Position numbers and translations under genes: made by a program. Below are positions 5,387 through 11,706 of a DNA stretch of 11,706 bases, piece after piece; positions within the stretch are counted from its first letter, which is position 1, and each line of letters starts with the position of its first letter. The notes beneath the pieces were generated by a model. The model was given only the letters and a program-made list of their open reading frames with translations. It did no database searches and was not told the origin of the DNA. Location of the stretch: contig JAGWBY010000043.1 of assembly GCA_021295675.1 (NCBI GenBank), forward strand, positions 19,667-31,372, written 5' to 3'. Source of the stretch: Candidatus Latescibacterota bacterium (GTDB lineage: Bacteria > Latescibacterota > UBA2968 > UBA8231).

Positions 5387-7708
5387 ATGTCCGCCGTCCT
5401 ATTGTTCCTCTGCTTCGTCGCCGCTGCTGACGCCGACCAACTGCGCTTCAGTTCGGCGCGCCAGTGGAGCGATTGGCAACTGCCGCTCGGCGCAGTCGAG
5501 GTCGCACCCAATGGCTCGATTCAGCCAGTGCGCGTTACAAAAAATACCGACGCCGTGCGCGATGCCCTCCAGCTAGGCGGCGGCATCCGCTGGGCTGGCT
5601 CCAATCCGAGGGACGCCGTTGCACTCCTCGACGGCAACCTAGCGACCGGCTGGGCACCTAGCCCAGACGACGACCCGGACGACTGGTTTGTGGAAATCGA
5701 CCTCGGCCGCAGTGTCTCGGCGCGCGGCATTACCTTGGTATTCGACGACGACGCACCCCCCTTTGAGCTGTTCGACCTCTTGCTCTCCTCCGGCGAGCCG
5801 CAACTCGACCAAGTCGCCAATCCAATCGCAGGCTCCCTGCTCTACCGCATTAAGGAACGTTTCAAGGAAAACGCGCGCCACCGCGTCACATTTGCTCCGG
5901 GCGCCGCGCTCTACCTAACGCCGATCCGCTTCCTGCAAATCCGCAACCTCAAGCACGTCCCCGACGCCCGGCTCGTCGCCGTCGAGGTCGAGAGCATCGG
6001 CGACAATCTCACTCTCAACCTCATCGAGCGCGGCGGAGCTATCGACATAGTCATTGACGCCTTTGTCCGCGCCGAAGAGGTCACCTTGGGCAACGCGCTC
6101 AACTTAGTCGATGGCTCGATCTTCAACCGCTGGCGCAACGGGCGCGAGCCCCGCAACACCTACAACACCTGGAGCCACATCACCATCGACTTAGGAGCCG
6201 TCTATCCAGTAGATTTCGTGCGCCTGATTACCGGCATAGCCATCCGCGGCGGCTTTGGCGAACACCTGCTGCGCACCCGGGCCGGAGCCAGCGGCGCGCG
6301 CTCCTTCAGTTACAAAAACTACGAAGTCCTCACCTCGGACGGTTCCATCGCCCCCGACGGCACCCGCATCTGGACGCGGCACTTTGCCGGATACCCCGAT
6401 AGCGAAAACCACCGTGCAGGGCTAGCCGACCACCAGTTCCCCACCCTGCCAGCCCGCTTCGTCCGCATCGCCTGGCTCATCTGGGACGCCACCTGTGCCG
6501 CAACCGCGCCCGATGCCTCCTCGCGCTGGGGTTGCTACGCCAATGGCTCGGCCGAAGAAATCCAAGTGTACGGCGATGGCTATCCCCTCACAGCCCGTCT
6601 TCGCTCGCCGCTCATCGACCTAGAAAGCGGTAAAAACCTCAACTCGCTTGAGTGGCAGGCCCAGACCCCCTTGGGCACCCACATCGAAATCCGCTCGCGC
6701 ACGGGCAACGAGGTCGTAGAGCAATACACTTTCTACGATAAAAATGGCAGAGAAGTAACCCAGAGGCGCTACGACAAACTGATCCCCAGTTTTAAGGGCA
6801 AGATCGACACCACGCGCATTGCCGGGGCGGACTGGAGCCCTTGGAGCAATATCTATAGCGCGTCGGGTGCAGCCTTCCAGTCGCCTTCTCCGCGCCGCTT
6901 TATGGAACTGGACGTGCGCTTGGCGTCCGACAGCCCGACGCAAGCTCCTCACTTCAACTGGCTGGCCGTCAACTTCAGCGACCCACTGGCCTCCAAGGTC
7001 GTCGGCGAGGTGTTCCCCCTCCAGGTCACACCCGGCCAAGAGACCCAGTTTTCCTACTTCCTGCGACCCGCGACGACCCGCGACGGCTTCGACCAAATCG
7101 TCATCGAAGCCACCACCGTCCCCCGCTTTGACGCCGCCTTGGTCGATGACGAGCCTGTCGAGGTGGTCGCCGATACCCTAGCGCAGGGCTTTCGCGCCAC
7201 CTTCCCGCACCGCATCCGCAGCCGCCAACTCGTCGAACTGCGCTTTACCGCCCCCATTTACCTACAGGCGACCCGCTTCGACGCCTTTCTCGAAGACAGC
7301 CAAAAGGCACAACGGCAACTCGTGGACCCAGGCGACGCTGCCCCCCAAGTCGAGAGCAGTTCCAACGTCGTGCGCCTGCCTGTAGCCGACCAGCTCTTTG
7401 CCGGCCTCTCGTTCAGCCCCGCGCTCATTACGCCCAACGGCGACGGAATCAACGACCAACTCCTCGTTTCTTTCGACCTCATCAACGTGCTCACCGCTCG
7501 CCCCTTGCGCCTGCGGCTCTACGATTTGTCTGGCCGGCCGCTTTTTGCCCAAGAACGGGACGGCCAAGCCGGGCACATCGAATGGCACTGGGATGGCCGC
7601 GACCAAGACGGCCAGCGCGTACCACCCGGCCTCTACATAGCCGAGTTGCACATCGCCGGCGACGCCGGTGACCGCAGCACACGACGCATCGTGGCCGTGG
7701 CCTACTAA
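5387..7708 (+). CDS. Secreted discoidin (F5/8C)-like repeat protein with TPNGDGIND/FlgD-type C-terminal domain
   Basis: The 773-residue protein begins with a short hydrophobic signal peptide (1-16, ending ADA). Two modules look like galactose-binding discoidin/F5-8 type C domains. The first (about 55-205) has LLDGNLATGWAP and WFVEIDLGRSVSARGITLVF. The second (about 232-397) has NLVDGSIFNRW, SHITIDLGAVYPVDFVRLI, PARFVRIAWLIWD and EEIQVYGDGYP. A beta-rich region follows from about 402, with SPLIDLESGKNLNSLEWQ and GTHIEIRSRTG. The C-terminus (about 675-773) starts SPALITPNGDGINDQLLVSF and continues LRLYDLSGRPLF, WHWDGRDQDGQRVPPGLY, a gliding/CHU_C-like to FlgD-Ig-like tail. No catalytic motif is seen, so a binding or structural role at the surface is likely. 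The start is 12 bp after the dehydrogenase stop, without a Shine-Dalgarno, so the two are probably cotranscribed. It could partner the dehydrogenase on an extracellular glycan, which is inference. Confidence 0.78.
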   Translation: MSAVLLFLCFVAAADADQLRFSSARQWSDWQLPLGAVEVAPNGSIQPVRVTKNTDAVRDALQLGGGIRWAGSNPRDAVALLDGNLATGWAPSPDDDPDDWFVEIDLGRSVSARGITLVFDDDAPPFELFDLLLSSGEPQLDQVANPIAGSLLYRIKERFKENARHRVTFAPGAALYLTPIRFLQIRNLKHVPDARLVAVEVESIGDNLTLNLIERGGAIDIVIDAFVRAEEVTLGNALNLVDGSIFNRWRNGREPRNTYNTWSHITIDLGAVYPVDFVRLITGIAIRGGFGEHLLRTRAGASGARSFSYKNYEVLTSDGSIAPDGTRIWTRHFAGYPDSENHRAGLADHQFPTLPARFVRIAWLIWDATCAATAPDASSRWGCYANGSAEEIQVYGDGYPLTARLRSPLIDLESGKNLNSLEWQAQTPLGTHIEIRSRTGNEVVEQYTFYDKNGREVTQRRYDKLIPSFKGKIDTTRIAGADWSPWSNIYSASGAAFQSPSPRRFMELDVRLASDSPTQAPHFNWLAVNFSDPLASKVVGEVFPLQVTPGQETQFSYFLRPATTRDGFDQIVIEATTVPRFDAALVDDEPVEVVADTLAQGFRATFPHRIRSRQLVELRFTAPIYLQATRFDAFLEDSQKAQRQLVDPGDAAPQVESSSNVVRLPVADQLFAGLSFSPALITPNGDGINDQLLVSFDLINVLTARPLRLRLYDLSGRPLFAQERDGQAGHIEWHWDGRDQDGQRVPPGLYIAELHIAGDAGDRSTRRIVAVAY

Positions 7709-7711
7709 GTA
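7704..7711. repeat. 8-bp direct repeat ACTAAGTA, left copy
   Basis: ACTAAGTA overlaps the stop codon of the discoidin-like gene and recurs at 8933-8940. The two copies bracket the compositionally distinct uxuA-like gene and the fucosidase-like fragment. An 8-mer match over these two gaps can arise by chance, so a target-site duplication is only a possibility. Confidence 0.3.
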
Positions 7712-7757
7712 TGCCTGATGGTTGTGTGCTCACTTTCTTCGTGCTCTGGTAAGCGAT

Positions 7758-8738
7758 ATGAAACTCGGGATCGTCCTCCACCCGTTCAGCGATCGGAACC
7801 TGTGTCTGGCCAAGCAGATCGGCGTCAGCGAGGTCGTTTATTGCGACATCAACGACGATGACCAGGAGACGACGCGGCGTTTTCCCGAAGCGGACGAGCT
7901 GATCGCCGTGAAGAGAAGGATCGAGTCGTTCGGGATGGGACTTAGCATCCTCGAAACGGCGTTCCCGATGGACCAGATCATCGTCTCGAAACCAGGGCGC
8001 GAGCGGCAGCTCGAGCATTTCAAGAGGGCACTCGGGAACATGGGGAAGGCTGGAATCGGGACGCTCTGTTACGACTGGATGCCGACCGAACTGAGCGTCG
8101 TGCGCACGAGCTTCTCAAGACGGATCCGCGGCGGCGCTTTCACGAGCGCCTTCGATCTGCCGAGTTTCGAGGCGCAAGGCGGCACGGGAGAGGCCACCAC
8201 AGAGGACGAACAGATGTGGGACGACCTCGAGTATTTCCTGAGGGCCTGCCTGCCGGCCGCCGAAGCGGCGGGGGTGCGGCTGGCCCTGCATCCGGACGAT
8301 CCACCGCTGTCGCCGCTGGGGGGATACGCACGCATCATGCGCAGTCCCGCTGCCTTCGACAGGCTGTTCGCCATTTCTTCGAGTGAGTGCAACTGCATGA
8401 CCTTCTGCCAGGGCTGCTTCTCGGCAATGGGAGTGGACGTGCCGGCGGCGATCAGGCGTTTCGGCCATCACATCGCGTTCGCTCACTTCCGCGACGTCGA
8501 GCTTGCCGAGGACGGCGTCTCATTTCACGAGACGTTTCAGGATGACGGGCGCACCGACATGGTCGAGACAATGAAGGCATACAGAGAGATCGGATTCAGC
8601 GGCGTGATCAGGCCCGACCACGTGCCGAAGCTGGAGGGGGAGTCGGGCACCGCCAACGGATACACGCTGCTCGGCCGCCTGTACGCTGTCGGCTATCTGC
8701 GCGGCATCGCCGAATCGGTCGGCATTCCGCTCACCTGA
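7758..8738 (+). CDS. uxuA: Mannonate dehydratase (UxuA)-like TIM-barrel enzyme
   Basis: The 326-residue cytoplasmic protein matches the UxuA family, which dehydrates D-mannonate to 2-keto-3-deoxy-D-gluconate in hexuronate breakdown using Mn2+. Family motifs occur in order: LSILETAFP (62-70), CYDWMPT (104-110), LALHPDDPP (175-183), MTFCQGC (214-220), IAFAHFRDV (239-247), ETFQDDGRTDM (258-268) and VIRPDHVPKLEGE (283-295). His178, Cys217, His243 and Asp287 are the expected metal ligands. It is shorter than E. coli UxuA (394) and B. subtilis UxuA (about 359), so a related activity is possible. The ATG at 7758 is preferred over an in-frame TTG at 7722 because the barrel begins at MKLGIVLHPF; only a weak GGTAAG precedes it. 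About nine of its 25 or so arginines use AGA/AGG and leucine CTA appears absent, while the two upstream genes favour CGC and use CTA often, suggesting separate origin. Confidence 0.8.
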   Translation: MKLGIVLHPFSDRNLCLAKQIGVSEVVYCDINDDDQETTRRFPEADELIAVKRRIESFGMGLSILETAFPMDQIIVSKPGRERQLEHFKRALGNMGKAGIGTLCYDWMPTELSVVRTSFSRRIRGGAFTSAFDLPSFEAQGGTGEATTEDEQMWDDLEYFLRACLPAAEAAGVRLALHPDDPPLSPLGGYARIMRSPAAFDRLFAISSSECNCMTFCQGCFSAMGVDVPAAIRRFGHHIAFAHFRDVELAEDGVSFHETFQDDGRTDMVETMKAYREIGFSGVIRPDHVPKLEGESGTANGYTLLGRLYAVGYLRGIAESVGIPLT

Positions 8739-8801
8739 CAGCCCCCGCAACGGCCTTCTGGAACTCGGGCGTTAAACCCGCACGGCATCAAAGCGGGGCT
8801 G
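8739..8801. other. Nested inverted repeats directly after the uxuA-like gene
   Basis: CAGCCCCCGC (8739-8748) can pair with GCGGGGCTG (8793-8801) with one extra C, enclosing a smaller hairpin CGGG (8766-8769)/CCCG (8777-8780). The structure begins at the base after the TGA of the uxuA-like gene and could end or stabilise that transcript. There is no T-run, and part of it overlaps the minus-strand fucosidase-like fragment, so the symmetry may be incidental in GC-rich DNA. Confidence 0.3.
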
Positions 8802-8933
8802 CGACATGGCGGTCCAGTGAAAACTCAAGCCGTACTGAGCGTCGGCAAACCAGTCGGTGCTGGCGCGCCCGCTCCGTGCTCGCGCGGCAATGCCGGCAAG
8901 CCGCGCAACTTCGGTCGTCGGGAGAACCGACAA
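8772..8933 (-). pseudogene. Fragment resembling the start of a GH29 alpha-L-fucosidase-like domain
   Basis: The minus-strand frame from just inside a TAG (8934-8936) to a TAA (8772-8774) encodes 53 residues without a start codon near its 5' end. It contains STDWFADAQYGLSFHWTAMS, which closely follows the W-F-x-D-A-x-[FY]-G-[ML]-x-x-H-W pattern that opens the catalytic barrel of GH29-type alpha-L-fucosidases. The residues before it (EVARLAGIAARARSG) read like a normal helical lead-in. The barrel then stops after only about 10 more residues, so no active enzyme can be made. Nothing recognisable continues in the other frames downstream, although a short PEFQKAVAGAV stretch is present. I read this as a decayed or deleted gene remnant. 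A chance match cannot be excluded at this length. Confidence 0.4.
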
Positions 8934-8940
8934 CTAAGTA
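8933..8940. repeat. 8-bp direct repeat ACTAAGTA, right copy
   Basis: This is the second copy of the octamer found at 7704-7711. The 1221 bp between the copies hold the uxuA-like gene and the fucosidase-like fragment. No transposase and no convincing terminal inverted repeats are seen just inside the copies. Confidence 0.3.
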
Positions 8941-8956
8941 GGCAAAGAGCTTATCA

Positions 8957-8999
8957 TGGAAGATGCGGTCGAGCTTGTACCACCCGGCCGCATCTTCCA
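8957..8999. terminator. Perfect 12-bp inverted repeat (large hairpin) between converging genes
   Basis: TGGAAGATGCGG (8957-8968) and CCGCATCTTCCA (8988-8999) are exact reverse complements. The stem extends inward by a G-U pair and two G-C pairs, leaving a 13-base loop. It lies 38 bp beyond the stop of the TonB-dependent receptor and about 220 bp beyond the uxuA-like gene, where a bidirectional terminator would be expected. No clear T-run follows on either strand, so factor-independent termination is doubtful; it may instead be an mRNA 3'-end stabiliser or a mobile-element relic. A smaller hairpin, GTCTG (9002-9006)/CAGAC (9013-9017), followed by TCTCTTT on the plus strand, lies beside it. Confidence 0.5.
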
Positions 9000-9037
9000 C
9001 CGTCTGCTTGGTCAGACTCTCTTTAAACGGTTTACAA

Positions 9038-11698
9038 TCAAAATTCCGCAAACAAGCGCGTGTACCAGAAGGCACCGTTGTAATCCCAAGGCGTACTCTC
9101 CGGACGCAGATTGCCTTGGCCAGAGGTCTCTTCGGGCGCAGCTTCAGGCACTGAGTCGAAAATATTCTGCGCTCCCACGCTCAACTGATAGCGCTCGGCA
9201 AAGGTGTAGCCGACTTCGGCATCGACAATGACGCCCCCGTCAAAAGAATCGAGATCGCCGCAACTGTTGTCCTGGAAGCGGCAGGCTTTCCAAGCGCTAA
9301 AGTAGCTGGGCCGCAGCATACCGTTCCAAGCGCCCATTTGGTGGCTACCGGTGATCACCAAGCGGTGCTTGGGGTTCATGTCCGCCAGTTCCACCTCGCG
9401 CCGGGGCGTCATCAGTTTGAAGCTGATCGGTTCGTCCAAGGGCTTGCCGAGGAATTCGCTGACGGTCCGCACCTGCGAAAAATCCTCGAGGATGTTCCGA
9501 GTCCAGTTATAAGCGACATCGATATGCGACAGGGATTGGGTGTCCCACGTCCGCGCCCACGACAGCACCAAGTCAATTCCCTCGGTGCGGGTGTCGAAGT
9601 CGTTGGAGAAAAACTTGACTTCCTGGAGGACGCTGACGCCCTGGAGGGATTCATCGTCCCGGATGATCTGGGCGATTTGGTCGGTGATCTTGATATTCCC
9701 GGTCAGGGCGATGCGATCCGCGATGGTAATGTCGAAGTAGTCGAGGGTCATATTAAAACCGTCGGCGAGTTCCATGGTGGTGCCGACGGAAAATCCCACG
9801 GACTTCTCCTCAGTCAGTTCCTCGCCGCCCAAGGCCGCGGCAATGGGATGGGTGGGCGGCACCTGCCCCTGCTCGGTCAGACCACCGGTGCCGGAAAAGC
9901 CGGTGGTTACGGCGCGAAGATTGGCCTGACCGGGCGACGGGGCGCGGAACCCAGTGCTGATTGTCGAGCGCAGGTTGACCCGGTCGCTAGCCCGCAGCAG
10001 GGCCGAGAGCTTGCCGTTGAGGGTATTGCCAAAGTCGGCGTAGAAATCCTCGTAGCGCACGGCCGTACCTAGCTGAAGCTGCGGCACTACGTCCGCTTGC
10101 AAATCCAAGTACAAGGCATAGTTGGGGCGATCCCACTTGCCGGCGTTGTCCGGGTGCAGCCCCTGATAGCCATTGGAACCGCTGCTGAAGCCCTGGGCCG
10201 CAAAGGGCCCCACCACGTAGGAGGCTTCATCGCCAGCCACGGACTCGAAAGTCTCCTGGCGCCATTCCGCGCCCCAAGCAATGCCGAGCGGCGACGCCAA
10301 ACCGCCCACCTCCATCGCGTACGAGAAGTCGAGGTTGGCCGCAACTTCGGTCTGGATGTAGTCGCGCGGGCGGAACGACGTCGGCGTATCCGGCCCCAGC
10401 GAGGCGTTGATGGTATTGAAGATGAAGAATTCAATATCGCTGCGGGCGGCGCTGACGCTGGCGTCCCACTTAAGGCCACCAGAGCGGGCACCGCGCAAGC
10501 CAGCCACCAAGCTCACATCGCGAATATCAGCTCCAAAGCGCGGCGTAAAACCACCGGGGAAGCGCTCGTTGAACAAAAAGAGATCGCCCTGATGCTCATC
10601 GACGAAAGCCTGGGTCTCGTCAAAGCTAGCGTCCAGAGAGGGCACTTCCAAGTTCGCGGGATCAATGTCGTCGTCCGGGTCGAGATCGGCTACCGCCCGT
10701 TCCGTACCGATGCGAAATACGCTGCTGCGCGCCGAGGAAGTACCCGGAGCGCGGAAGAAAAAGCCCCCTTCGGCGCGGCGCTTGGCCCAGCCGCCAAAGC
10801 TATAGGCTTCGGCCCCATTACCGAGATCAACTCCGGAGTTAAAAAAAGTATTCCACACGCCGTCGAGGTCGGGACTGCCCCATATCTGCGCCGGCTCTTT
10901 GACGGGATAGCCTCTCTCTCGCAACGTCGCCGCATTGGCGCGTTGGCCGCTGCGGATGGTTGGATCGCTTTGGCGGTACTCGACGCTGACGTTGAAAAAG
11001 CCGTCCTCAGTAAGCGACAGACCGACGTTGGCGGCGACTTGGGACAAGCGGCCATCGCCCTCGAAGTACTGGCCTCCCCGCGTCTCCACCAGCACCCCTT
11101 CGGAGGATTCGCGCAATCGCAGATTCAGCACCCCGGCGATGGCATCGGACCCGTACTGGGCTGCCGCGCCATCGCGTAGCAGTTCCATCTGCGCCAAAGC
11201 AATAGCTGGAATCACGCTCAAATCCGGCCCTTGCGATCCCGTATTGAGCGAACTGCCCAGCAGCGCGATTACGCCGGAGCGATGGCGGCGCTTGCCGTTG
11301 ACCAGCACCAGCAGGTTGTCCGGCGGCAGGCCCCGCAGCGTGGCCGGGCGCACCAAGGTCGCTTCGTCGTCAATACCGTGCCGCTGAATATTGTACGACG
11401 GGGTCAAGGTGCGCAGCATGTCGTCCATATCGACCGCAGCTTGCGTGCGCAGTTCGTCGGCATTCAGCACATCTACGGGCGCAGCCGACTCCTTCTCCGA
11501 GCGCGGCGCGTGGCGCGACCCCACGACGATGGCTTCTTCCATCAGATAGACATCCTCGGTATAAGCCTCGTCCTCCGTCTCAGTCTCCTCGGACCACGCC
11601 GCCTGCCCAACGACGAGCGAACCGACGAGAGCGAGACTCAGGGCAGCCGGCCCCAACAGACGCATTAGACCGGCCAAGTCCTCATATATGCTCCGCAT
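9038..11698 (-). CDS. TonB-dependent outer-membrane receptor
   Basis: The 886-residue protein is a plug-and-barrel receptor that uses TonB-ExbBD energy to import ligands across the outer membrane. A signal peptide covers about residues 12-36 (MRLLGPAALSLALVGSLVVG...). EEAIVVGSR (54-62) opens the plug. Plug motifs include LRGLPPDNLLVLVNGKRRHR (121-140), QGPDLSVIPAIALAQMELLR (156-175) and DGAAAQYGSDAIAGVLNLRL (176-195). The barrel (about 200-886) carries GFRAPSPGQANLR (583-595), a cysteine pair at 806/813, SVGAQNIFD (840-848) and an aromatic C-terminus ending F, as expected for barrel assembly. Length and motifs resemble receptors of the NGKRRHRS/QGPDLS subgroup, but the ligand is not predictable. 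The start is uncertain: the ATG at 11698 is used, the ATG at 11665 (Met12) gives a cleaner signal peptide, and the frame stays open to the window edge. It converges on the uxuA-like gene. Confidence 0.9.
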   Translation of the reverse strand: MRSIYEDLAGLMRLLGPAALSLALVGSLVVGQAAWSEETETEDEAYTEDVYLMEEAIVVGSRHAPRSEKESAAPVDVLNADELRTQAAVDMDDMLRTLTPSYNIQRHGIDDEATLVRPATLRGLPPDNLLVLVNGKRRHRSGVIALLGSSLNTGSQGPDLSVIPAIALAQMELLRDGAAAQYGSDAIAGVLNLRLRESSEGVLVETRGGQYFEGDGRLSQVAANVGLSLTEDGFFNVSVEYRQSDPTIRSGQRANAATLRERGYPVKEPAQIWGSPDLDGVWNTFFNSGVDLGNGAEAYSFGGWAKRRAEGGFFFRAPGTSSARSSVFRIGTERAVADLDPDDDIDPANLEVPSLDASFDETQAFVDEHQGDLFLFNERFPGGFTPRFGADIRDVSLVAGLRGARSGGLKWDASVSAARSDIEFFIFNTINASLGPDTPTSFRPRDYIQTEVAANLDFSYAMEVGGLASPLGIAWGAEWRQETFESVAGDEASYVVGPFAAQGFSSGSNGYQGLHPDNAGKWDRPNYALYLDLQADVVPQLQLGTAVRYEDFYADFGNTLNGKLSALLRASDRVNLRSTISTGFRAPSPGQANLRAVTTGFSGTGGLTEQGQVPPTHPIAAALGGEELTEEKSVGFSVGTTMELADGFNMTLDYFDITIADRIALTGNIKITDQIAQIIRDDESLQGVSVLQEVKFFSNDFDTRTEGIDLVLSWARTWDTQSLSHIDVAYNWTRNILEDFSQVRTVSEFLGKPLDEPISFKLMTPRREVELADMNPKHRLVITGSHQMGAWNGMLRPSYFSAWKACRFQDNSCGDLDSFDGGVIVDAEVGYTFAERYQLSVGAQNIFDSVPEAAPEETSGQGNLRPESTPWDYNGAFWYTRLFAEF

Positions 11699-11706
11699 AA
11701 TAAACC

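Noticed and set aside
7722..7757. Upstream in-frame TTG start for the uxuA-like gene
   Set aside because: It would add 12 residues (MCAHFLRALVSD) unlike the family's N-terminus; the barrel's first strand begins at the ATG at 7758.
8882..8906. Inverted repeat GCGCGG/CCGCGC as a regulatory hairpin
   Set aside because: It has only six GC pairs in a very GC-rich stretch and falls inside the fucosidase-like fragment; it is likely incidental.
8788..9075. 95-codon minus-strand frame across the gap after the TonB receptor
   Set aside because: It overlaps the end of the receptor in another frame, runs through the 12-bp inverted repeat, and has no recognisable domain; the fucosidase-like match lies in a different frame.
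9338..10072. 244-codon open frame opposite the receptor's C-terminal half
   Set aside because: It is a shadow of the barrel-coding sequence; its composition mirrors the receptor codons and no motif is seen.
10097..11179. 360-codon open frame opposite the TonB-dependent receptor
   Set aside because: It lies fully inside the plug and barrel coding region, which has strong family motifs; the opposite-strand product shows no recognisable domain or signal and no ribosome-binding site.

Overview
The window looks like a chromosomal segment from a GC-rich, Gram-negative environmental bacterium with an outer membrane. Evidence for this is a large TonB-dependent receptor and two tandem exported proteins that end in FlgD-Ig/sorting-type C-terminal domains. 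The style recalls Bacteroidota-adjacent or FCB-like uncultured lineages such as Latescibacterota. That placement is inferred from gene style only and is not proven here. No phage, CRISPR, rRNA, tRNA or complete insertion sequence was seen.

Layout, left to right. (1) The 3' part of a membrane protein resembling the YdjM/DUF457 'metal-dependent hydrolase' family, cut by the window edge (+). (2) A short heptanucleotide tandem repeat in the convergent gap, followed by a Gfo/Idh/MocA sugar-type oxidoreductase (-). (3) A perfect 18-bp palindrome between that gene and a membrane-anchored alpha/beta hydrolase (-). (4) An AT-rich divergent promoter region. (5) Two tandem secreted proteins 12 bp apart (+): a sorbosone/glucose-dehydrogenase-like beta-propeller with a jelly-roll-like domain and a type-A-like sorting tail, then a double discoidin-like (F5/8C) protein with a TPNGDGIND-type tail. 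(6) A mannonate dehydratase (UxuA)-like TIM-barrel gene (+) whose codon usage differs from its neighbours. (7) A 299-bp gap holding a broken fragment that resembles the start of a GH29 alpha-L-fucosidase domain (-), plus strong inverted repeats. (8) A TonB-dependent outer-membrane receptor (-) reaching the right edge.

Functionally, the intact genes fit a loose theme of handling external carbohydrate. There is a surface or secreted sugar-oxidising propeller with carbohydrate-binding-like modules, an outer-membrane importer, a cytoplasmic NAD(P)-dependent sugar-type oxidoreductase, a mannonate dehydratase-like enzyme and a relic fucosidase fragment. They are on both strands and do not form one operon; only the two secreted genes look cotranscribed. 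I found no clear evidence of a previously undescribed multi-gene system. The most unusual points are the compositionally distinct uxuA-like segment bounded by 8-bp direct repeats, the fucosidase-like relic beside it, the palindromic repeat at about 1885-1902, and the two different sorting-type tails on adjacent secreted proteins.
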